Below are positions 62,301 through 64,000 of a DNA stretch of 64,000 nucleotides, piece after piece. A program made the translations under genes and the position numbers. The DNA is from Trematomus loennbergii. Taxonomy: Eukaryota > Chordata > Actinopteri > Perciformes > Nototheniidae. Numbering within the stretch: the stretch's first letter is position 1; the number at the start of each line of letters is the position of its first letter. The stretch is taken from NCBI GenBank assembly GCA_012861695.1, contig JAAOOA010000399.1, positions 8,862,147 through 8,926,146 on the forward strand, read 5' to 3'. The notes beneath the pieces were generated by a model. The model was given only the letters and a program-made list of their open reading frames with translations, made no database searches and was not told where the DNA came from.

Positions 62301-63891
62301 ATTAACATAACAGGTCAGACGAAAGTTGGCTCTCAGGGAAAGTGTGAAAATAATCTGTGAAAAAGTAGGGAGAAATAAAGCATTCCTTGTAAAGACACAC
62401 ACTTTTACTAGTAAAGATAAAAAGCAGCTCAGGAGTTTTTGTAAGAGCAAGAGTCACAGTATTGAAAAATGTTCCAAGTGCACCAAAAATAAAGGGTCAT
62501 GCAATAGTTTCCATATGATTGCAGCAACTAAACGAACAATGTCCACAGACATTTTGATAGCAGAGACCAGGCTTAAAAAAGATCAGGAATGTTAACAGTG
62601 TAGGTTAACACACAAGCACAAGCAACTTTCTCAGGATTTGCACTCAGCAGAGGGAGACAAACACAATACTTCCTTCACATGTACAGCGTGCAATCCAGCA
62701 ATGAGCATTTACCTCAGAATGGTACGCACTCATCTACTACAAAGCAGGTTTTTAACAACGTTCTTCCTTTTCTGACCTGTGGTCCCATTTTTGGGTCCGA
62801 AATCCTCAACCATAGAAATAAGAAAGTTTGTTTAGTAGCCATTTTGAATTAAACTAAAAAGTAACATTAACATTGTGTCACATAACTGAGTGAGTAATAG
62901 TTCCCTTTTATATTGCATTTTGAGAGATTCATCCTTCTACAGCAGGAGGAGGGAGTCAGTACCTTGCCATAGTAGGACCCTGCAGTGGAATAGGAGTTTG
63001 AAGACCTGCTGCTATGATGGATCTGTGGGGAGGCAGGAGCCTCTCCTTTCTACACACAAAAAACACAAAAAAATCAAACACCAGATTGTAGTTGTGCTTG
63101 CCAAATGATCTGTTGCCAATAAATTCAATGGAAGTTCTGCACAGGATGCCACGACTTTAGACTATTGTGTTGGTAGTTTATTCATAGAACATCTGATGAA
63201 AAGTATTTCATGTTCAGTCAAATTGCAAATCAAGTCAAATTGTTGCTATTCATGCTTTTTCAACATTTTTTGTGTAAATCTAATGCTACCAAATACATCT
63301 CATTTACAGCAAATGTGTCATTTTATTATATTTGGTAGAACTGTTAGCAATAAAAACTGCATGTCATTCAAATAAATGTCTTATCTTACAACATGTGCAG
63401 CATTAGATTGAAATTAGTTTTGTAGCAAGAATGCTGCATTCAATTTAGATCTGATCCTTGCCTTGAGGAATGACAGATGAATGAAACAGTGACAGAATGC
63501 ATGTTGAAGCCTATCTCAGTTTAAACAGTCGCACAACCTGATATATAAACACTGCGTGTGTGACAGAATATGGGCAAAGCAACCAATATATGATTAACTT
63601 CTATTCAAAGGGATATCTAGTGCAGCCTATGACAAGTTTTAACGCGCATTCAGCAGCAGATACAATTTCAGACAAGTTTTGCTGGTTTACGACAATAAAA
63701 AGAAAGCAGCCGCGTCTCTTTTGGTGCCAATGGATTAGAGAAAATTGCCAGAGGGTAAAAAAGAAAGCAGCCGCGTCTCTTTTGGTGCCAATGGATTAGG
63801 GAAAATTGCCAGAGGGTCAAAAAGAAAGACATAAAGAGAGAGAAGTAGCAGATGTACTCACAAGGCTCATCCAGTATGCTGCATACGCCAT
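24246..63891 (-). CDS. cast: Calpastatin gene, full-length copy (copy B locus), ~40 exons
   Basis: Calpastatin is the endogenous cytosolic inhibitor of calpains 1 and 2. In this family subdomains A and C bind the two penta-EF-hand domains and subdomain B, with a GERDxTIPPEYR-type core, blocks the active-site cleft. Here five A-B-C sets can be read, along with a long Ser/Ala/Lys-rich N-terminal region and a basic C-terminus. Exons are listed individually; all have AG/GT borders and nearly all are multiples of three in phase 0. Joined from the internal start they give roughly 1170 residues, longer than the ~700-770 typical of mammals because of the extra unit and extra linker exons. Three exons (31147-31222, 28239-28342, 27603-27717) have lengths that break frame. 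They would have to be skipped, or are base-level errors. Identification is from motif recognition and splice logic, not from a search. Confidence 0.93.
24822..24908 (-). CDS. cast: cast penultimate exon
   Basis: 29 codons, [20 protein letters not shown] then [16 protein letters not shown] acceptor, AAG|GTAAAA donor. [12 protein letters not shown] looks like a degenerate A helix, so it may be a relic of a further unit. Confidence 0.82.
25336..25476 (-). CDS. cast: cast unit 5 subdomain C exon
   Basis: 47 codons, [20 protein letters not shown] onward to DSKPLK; TCTGCAG acceptor, AAG|GTAGCA donor. [10 protein letters not shown] is the C helix. Intact here, 1 nt short in copy A. Confidence 0.88.
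25562..25664. repeat. (GTGTAY)n compound microsatellite, copy B
   Basis: Same locus in copy B, with more GTGTAC and fewer GTGTAT hexamers. Confidence 0.95.
26687..26764 (-). CDS. cast: cast unit 5 subdomain B exon
   Basis: 26 codons, [20 protein letters not shown] then EYRPTG; TTTTGCAG acceptor, GGG|GTAAAA donor. One Asp of GERDD is missing relative to copy A (in-frame 3-nt loss within the inhibitory core). Confidence 0.85.
26876..26998 (-). CDS. cast: cast unit 5 subdomain A exon with internal triplet helix repeat
   Basis: 41 codons, [20 protein letters not shown] then TLKDI... to KDLVN; CCTCAG acceptor and AAT|GTAATA donor. [11 protein letters not shown] arises from a 9-bp GGCCCTGGA repeat. 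Confidence 0.85.
27081..27203 (-). CDS. cast: cast C-type subdomain exon
   Basis: 41 codons, [20 protein letters not shown] onward, ending DVNTAR; CCTTCAG acceptor and CGA|GTACATC donor. [10 protein letters not shown] resembles the C helix. It lies between units 4 and 5. Confidence 0.82.
27325..27438 (-). CDS. cast: cast unit 4 subdomain C exon
   Basis: 38 codons, [20 protein letters not shown] onward to SAPPAQ; CCTGCAG acceptor and CAG|GTACAC donor. Intact here with C7, whereas copy A has C6 and loses frame. Confidence 0.87.
27603..27717 (-). CDS. cast: cast unit 4 subdomain B exon, 2-nt deletion in this copy
   Basis: Encodes [20 protein letters not shown] and KKRPAPKPE, but the 5' Lys/Asn-rich part is 2 nt shorter than copy A (115 versus 117 nt). 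The core motif is therefore out of frame with the acceptor. Borders TTTCACAG and GAG|GTGAGA are intact. Confidence 0.8.
28000..28070. mobile_element. AAGAT repeat plus retroelement tail, copy B only
   Basis: A short (AAGAT)n run followed by GGTACTTTATTGATCCCAAT, a sequence typical of fish non-LTR 3' ends. It replaces about 110 bp present in copy A (~5886-5994). Confidence 0.6.
28239..28342 (-). CDS. cast: cast unit 4 subdomain A exon, 1-nt deletion in this copy
   Basis: Starts [20 protein letters not shown], then frame is lost. The run that reads CTTAAAGCTG in copy A is CTAACCTG here, giving 104 instead of 105 nt. CTCAG acceptor and TCG|GTATGG donor are intact. Homopolymer shortening suggests a base-calling error or early decay. 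Confidence 0.8.
28510..28578 (-). CDS. cast: cast inter-unit linker exon
   Basis: 23 codons, [20 protein letters not shown] then TDK; TCCTGTAG acceptor, AAG|GTATTG donor. Copy A has the same exon with 15 extra nucleotides in frame (6431-6514). Confidence 0.8.
28748..28864 (-). CDS. cast: cast C-type subdomain exon ([16 protein letters not shown])
   Basis: 39 codons beginning [20 protein letters not shown] and ending KKKTPE; TTTTTCAG acceptor, GAG|GTAAAG donor. [10 protein letters not shown] is a C-subdomain helix. In copy A this exon is fused to a B exon (6676-6867). Confidence 0.85.
29645..29716 (-). CDS. cast: cast linker exon, amplified family member 3
   Basis: 24 codons, [20 protein letters not shown] then LPVQ; GGTGTAG acceptor, CAG|GTACAG donor. 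Confidence 0.7.
30130..30210 (-). CDS. cast: cast linker exon, amplified family member 2
   Basis: 27 codons, [20 protein letters not shown] then DTPVPAV; CTGGTATAG acceptor, GTG|GTACAG donor. Shares [11 protein letters not shown] with 29645. The first residues diverge from the KLE consensus. Confidence 0.65.
30650..30736 (-). CDS. cast: cast linker exon, amplified K-L-E family member 1
   Basis: 29 codons, [20 protein letters not shown] onward to PVPFPVK; GGTGTAG acceptor, AAG|GTGCAC donor. One of three related exons (with 30130 and 29645) in a ~500-bp repeating exon-intron unit. Confidence 0.7.
31147..31222 (-). CDS. cast: cast unit 3 subdomain C exon, 2-nt short
   Basis: Begins [20 protein letters not shown]. 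It is 76 nt against 78 nt in the unit 2 paralogue, because GCAC before the donor is reduced to AC (CCTACAG|GTACAG). Splicing here would shift frame into the next exon. Since neighbours are phase 0, skipping it would restore frame. The helix also has Gly for Asp (LSGGF). Confidence 0.7.
31343..31459 (-). CDS. cast: cast unit 3 subdomain B exon
   Basis: 39 codons, [20 protein letters not shown] then PEYRFNKEE... to KPE; TTTTTTTAG acceptor and GAG|GTGAGA donor. Nearly the same as the unit 2 B exon. The first part of the fused exon in copy A (6676-6867) is related to this exon. Confidence 0.9.
31596..31700 (-). CDS. cast: cast unit 3 subdomain A exon
   Basis: 35 codons, [20 protein letters not shown] then [21 protein letters not shown] acceptor and TCG|GTAGGAG donor. 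The duplicated block shared with copy A ends inside this exon near 31613. Confidence 0.9.
31847..31948 (-). CDS. cast: cast inter-unit linker exon
   Basis: 34 codons, [20 protein letters not shown] onward to KLKSGQ; TGGTGTAG acceptor and CAG|GTGAGA donor. Shares the K.E...VC.GPP signature with exons at 29645 and 30650. Confidence 0.82.
32724..33080 (+). mobile_element. Possible solo LTR
   Basis: TG...CA segment of 357 bp with AATAAA at ~33025 about 55 bp from its end, flanked by CTGCT on both sides (32719-32723, 33081-33085). Terminal inverted repeats are minimal, so the call is tentative. Confidence 0.35.
33253..33345 (-). CDS. cast: cast inter-unit linker exon
   Basis: 31 codons, [20 protein letters not shown] then [19 protein letters not shown] acceptor and ACG|GTACAG donor. 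Paralogous to 34320-34442. Confidence 0.8.
33461..33538 (-). CDS. cast: cast unit 2 subdomain C exon
   Basis: 26 codons, [20 protein letters not shown] then SAPPAQ; ACCCACAG acceptor and CAG|GTACAG donor. [11 protein letters not shown] is the C helix. Intact reference for the shortened paralogous exon at 31147. Confidence 0.9.
33654..33770 (-). CDS. cast: cast unit 2 subdomain B exon
   Basis: 39 codons, [20 protein letters not shown] then PEYRFNKEE... to KPE; TTTTACAG acceptor and GAG|GTAAGA donor. [12 protein letters not shown] is the inhibitory core, with Ala in place of the first Pro of the usual TIPPEYR. Confidence 0.92.
33928..34032 (-). CDS. cast: cast unit 2 subdomain A exon
   Basis: 35 codons, [20 protein letters not shown] then [23 protein letters not shown] acceptor and TCG|GTAGGAG donor. 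[12 protein letters not shown] is the A helix and PELRPEDI a conserved tail. Strongly similar to the 31596, 28239 and 6163 exons. Confidence 0.9.
34145..34231 (-). CDS. cast: cast inter-unit linker exon
   Basis: 29 codons, [20 protein letters not shown] onward, ending KPKTDG; TTTTATAG acceptor and GGG|GTGAGA donor. KPKTD recurs at the end of the 28510 exon. Confidence 0.82.
34320..34442 (-). CDS. cast: cast inter-unit linker exon
   Basis: 41 codons in phase 0 with [13 protein letters not shown] and [21 protein letters not shown] acceptor, ACG|GTACAG donor. Shares VCPP.A.K and DFSLE.. with the 33253 exon, so the two are paralogous linkers. Confidence 0.82.
34769..34855 (-). CDS. cast: cast unit 1 subdomain C exon
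   Basis: 29 codons, [20 protein letters not shown] onward, ending APKKQE; CATTTTAG acceptor and GAG|GTCAGA donor. [10 protein letters not shown] corresponds to the C-subdomain helix (ALDxLSxDF elsewhere), with Gly replacing Asp. Confidence 0.82.
35611..35649 (-). CDS. cast: cast unit 1 B-C linker exon
   Basis: 13 codons, [13 protein letters not shown], phase 0, TTTCTTCTAG acceptor and CCT|GTAAGT donor. Lys/Pro-rich linker. Confidence 0.72.
35990..36740. mobile_element. Older MITE copy split by the solo LTR
   Basis: Flanks of the LTR (ATGCT.TAAT..TCAAAAAGCTC, TTCACCCTCTG, GAAAC, TCTGCTCTGAT) match the order of the 55114-55510 element, so the LTR landed in a pre-existing copy. Confidence 0.6.
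36084..36623 (+). mobile_element. Solo LTR, 540 bp, with 5-bp target duplication
   Basis: Begins TGTTAGGGA and ends TTTCCCCCACA (TGT...ACA). An AATAAA at 36534-36539 marks a likely R region. CCCTC is duplicated at 36079-36083 and 36624-36628. No internal retroelement sequence, hence solo. Confidence 0.82.
37074..37154 (-). CDS. cast: cast unit 1 subdomain B exon
   Basis: 27 codons in phase 0 containing [13 protein letters not shown], the inhibitory core. The usual Glu before Tyr is Gly here, a deviation from the PPEYR seen in the other units. Borders are GTCACAG and ATG|GTCAGT. Confidence 0.85.
37235..37446. repeat. 177-bp tandem duplication with (CA)n tracts
   Basis: Two (CA)n tracts (37235-37269, 37421-37446) flank the duplicated A-subdomain exons. 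The repeated unit extends from CAGCAGCTCCGTG... through the exon to ACATGCAACA. Confidence 0.9.
37283..37372 (-). CDS. cast: cast unit 1 subdomain A exon, tandem duplicate
   Basis: Same 30 codons as 37460-37549, offset by 177 bp, with identical acceptor (GTGCAG) and donor (GAG|GTATAG). Both are in phase 0, so including both would place two A helices in series. Alternatively they are mutually exclusive or an assembly duplication. Confidence 0.75.
37460..37549 (-). CDS. cast: cast unit 1 subdomain A exon, copy 1
   Basis: 30 codons in phase 0: [20 protein letters not shown] then [21 protein letters not shown] matches the A-subdomain amphipathic helix and TGPEV its distal end. The 37283-37372 exon looks identical at the same splice borders. 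Confidence 0.85.
37633..37677 (-). CDS. cast: cast L-region exon
   Basis: 15 codons in phase 0, [15 protein letters not shown], with GCTGCAG acceptor and GAG|GTAGAT donor. It lies just before the first inhibitory unit. Confidence 0.75.
38020..38145 (-). CDS. cast: cast L-region exon
   Basis: 42 codons in phase 0, [20 protein letters not shown] onward to KKEVTEMK, with TATTTTAG acceptor and AAG|GTAAAC donor. Rich in Lys, Thr and Val, compatible with the basic L domain reported to interact with membranes and calcium channels in mammals. Confidence 0.8.
38664..38762 (-). CDS. cast: cast L-region exon
   Basis: 33 codons in phase 0 ([20 protein letters not shown]..., ends KGSAQ), TTTGTAG acceptor, CAG|GTAGAC donor. 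Length and acceptor match the 39711 exon, so the two may be old duplicates. Confidence 0.78.
39711..39809 (-). CDS. cast: cast L-region exon
   Basis: 33 codons in phase 0, [20 protein letters not shown] onward, ending KEMPK. Borders are TTTGTAG and AAG|GTAATG. It contains an internal near-repeat (VIDMSSAGS / FVDMTSAGA), suggesting a small in-exon duplication. Confidence 0.78.
40092..40220 (-). CDS. cast: cast L-region exon, Ala/Thr/Gly-rich
   Basis: 43 codons in phase 0, beginning [20 protein letters not shown] and ending GKAKAE. Borders are TTTGCAG and GAG|GTAGAC. The low-complexity sequence is expected to be disordered, with no inhibitory motif. Confidence 0.8.
41609..41647 (-). CDS. cast: Probable small cast L-region exon
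   Basis: 13 codons, [13 protein letters not shown], phase 0. It lies after a pyrimidine tract and CAAAGACAG and ends AAA|GTGAGTG. The AAPK element recurs in the exon at 39711. Confidence 0.5.
41918..41986 (-). CDS. cast: cast L-region exon
   Basis: 23 codons in phase 0 ([20 protein letters not shown] then QFE), with acceptor CTCTCTCTAG and donor GAG|GTATCA. The Ser/Pro/Lys/Ala composition is typical of the disordered calpastatin L domain. Confidence 0.75.
44306..44400. mobile_element. (AAT)n plus non-LTR 3' end fragment
   Basis: AATAATAAT run followed by TAGCGCTTTTACAGGTGCTC and AAAGTCGCTTTACAG, typical of a fish non-LTR tail. Confidence 0.5.
45461..47401. mobile_element. 1.94-kb hAT-like foldback element, 8-bp TSD
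   Basis: Arms of about 360-410 bp (45461-~45823 and ~47000-47401) begin GGTAACACTTTATATTA. GTATTTTT is duplicated at 45453-45460 and 47402-47409. No transposase. A second foldback lies in the centre. Confidence 0.85.
46190..46638. mobile_element. 449-bp foldback nested in the larger foldback
   Basis: Arms of ~195-200 bp, starting GGCGAAGTCCCTCCCCTTCC, with a short spacer (~46390-46440). Internal segments such as TTGAAGTCAATGGAGAGAGA and CGTAAAACTGT pair across the centre. Confidence 0.88.
48397..48447 (-). CDS. cast: Possible small cast exon (17 codons)
   Basis: Phase-0 candidate reading [17 protein letters not shown], with acceptor CCTATAACAG and a strong CAG|GTACAG donor. It is basic, compatible with the L region, and its 51-nt length preserves frame. 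No independent motif supports it, so it may be fortuitous. The +1 frame also has an ATG ([12 protein letters not shown]). Confidence 0.35.
55114..55510. mobile_element. MITE with GGGGCCCTATTAT termini
   Basis: Left end GGGGCCCTATTATTC and right end GCATAATAGGGCC form short TIRs. The interior TTTCACCCTCTGTCTGAAAC and TCTGCTCTGATTGGTTAGC are widespread in fish. In a cast 5' intron. Confidence 0.65.
57060..57290. repeat. Dispersed teleost repeat fragment
   Basis: Segments such as CCAAATATCACAAATTACAC, GGGGCTTCACAGTGTTTACA, CCTCTGTCCTTAGACCCTC and GGGATCCCTCTCTCAGGATG are familiar from a common fish interspersed repeat. Family not certain. Confidence 0.5.
58525..58599 (-). CDS. cast: cast internal alternative first exon with MGxxxT start
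   Basis: 25 codons, [10 protein letters not shown]...VAVEEQ, ending CAG|GTGTGTG in phase 0. Gly2 with Thr6 fits the N-myristoylation consensus, which would give a membrane-targeted isoform. The adjacent upstream region (58600-58760) is purine-rich with GGGAGG tracts, compatible with a TATA-less promoter. The match to fish calpastatin N-termini is from memory. The start codon is clear and in frame with the downstream exons. Confidence 0.75.
58600..62962. other. Region between the two alternative first exons
   Basis: Purine-rich sequence just upstream of the MGQ exon (58690-58770, GGGAGAGGGAGG) could be promoter. Otherwise AT-rich intron with the P/Q duplication and a small perfect hairpin (60507-60537). 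Confidence 0.4.
61849..62570. repeat. Interleaved duplication P-Q-P'-Q' in a cast 5' intron
   Basis: Block P (61849-61920) recurs at 62072-62142 and block Q (61917-62064, ~148 bp) recurs at 62424-62570. Junctions fall at AGCAG and CCAG. Q copies appear identical. Confidence 0.92.
62963..63049 (-). CDS. cast: cast N-terminal exon 2 of the upstream isoform
   Basis: 29 codons in phase 0, starting [17 protein letters not shown] and ending SYYGK. The acceptor is TGTGTGTAG and the donor AAG|GTACTG. It is rich in Ser, Tyr and His with no inhibitory motif. It is likely used only with the 63891 start, because the 58599 exon carries its own initiator. Confidence 0.65.
63697..63829. repeat. 61-bp tandem repeat in cast intron 1
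   Basis: Two full copies (63701-63761, 63762-63822) starting AGAAAGCAGCCGCGTCTCTT, with a partial third, ending about 30 bp from the first-exon donor. Confidence 0.92.
63862..63891 (-). CDS. cast: cast alternative first coding exon (upstream promoter)
   Basis: The sequence reads [10 protein letters not shown], exactly ten codons, followed by a GTGAGT donor. It joins in phase 0 to the exon at 62963-63049. A hydrophobic/aromatic start is reminiscent of short alternative N-termini known in vertebrate calpastatins. About 110 bp of possible 5' UTR or promoter remains before the window end; no TATA box is obvious. Confidence 0.7.
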
Positions 63892-64000
63892 GAGGGATCA
63901 GGAAGAGAAACTCTGAAAGAAGTTTGTTCCACCCTGCTCTGCCCCTCTTTCCTCACCGCAGGATCTCGCTCATGCCTCCTCAGCCACTCCCCACAATGAT

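Overview
The window looks like teleost fish nuclear DNA, probably a percomorph. Coding sequence is in short exons with GT-AG introns. Many repeats are of the kinds common in fish: hAT-type MITEs, a Tc1-like transposase, Ty3/Gypsy integrase pieces, long (CA)n tracts, and LINE tails. There is no sign of bacterial operons, CRISPR or phage.

The dominant gene is calpastatin (cast), the calpain inhibitor, on the minus strand from about 63891 to 24246. I reconstruct about 40 short coding exons by matching splice sites and reading frame. There are two alternative 5' ends: a start at 63891 with a second exon at 62963-63049, and an internal first exon at 58525-58599 with an N-myristoylation-like start. 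A Ser/Thr/Ala/Lys-rich L-type region follows (about 48.4-37.6 kb). Then come five inhibitory units, each with A (LDALxDTLP), B (GERDxTxPPEYR) and C (ALDxLSxDF) exons, and a C-terminal exon ending in TAG at 24246. Mammalian calpastatin has four units. Essentially every exon is phase 0-0, so exons can be duplicated, skipped or fused without changing frame. The locus shows all of these signs.

A second copy of the 3' half of cast (copy A, 1-7023) is nearly identical to 22389-31613 (copy B). Its left edge lies outside the window and its right edge cuts through an A-subdomain exon at about 7023, next to a perfect 20-bp inverted repeat. Copy A carries an in-frame fused B+C exon, a private TA-flanked MITE, and no upstream promoter or N-terminus in the window. 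Single-base exon indels occur in both copies, each intact in the other copy. They reflect either decay or homopolymer base-calling errors.

Between the copies lie a decayed two-domain C-type lectin gene (minus, 9710-12504) and a transposon island (12660-21900). The island holds LINE and Gypsy fragments, a 1.65-kb direct segmental duplication, a ZBED-type hAT element nested in one of those copies with its empty site preserved in the other, a Tc1-like fragment and a MITE. Introns of cast carry a clean solo LTR (36084-36623), a 1.94-kb foldback element with a second foldback near its centre (45461-47401), a MITE at about 55.1 kb, and a template-switch-like interleaved duplication (61.85-62.57 kb).
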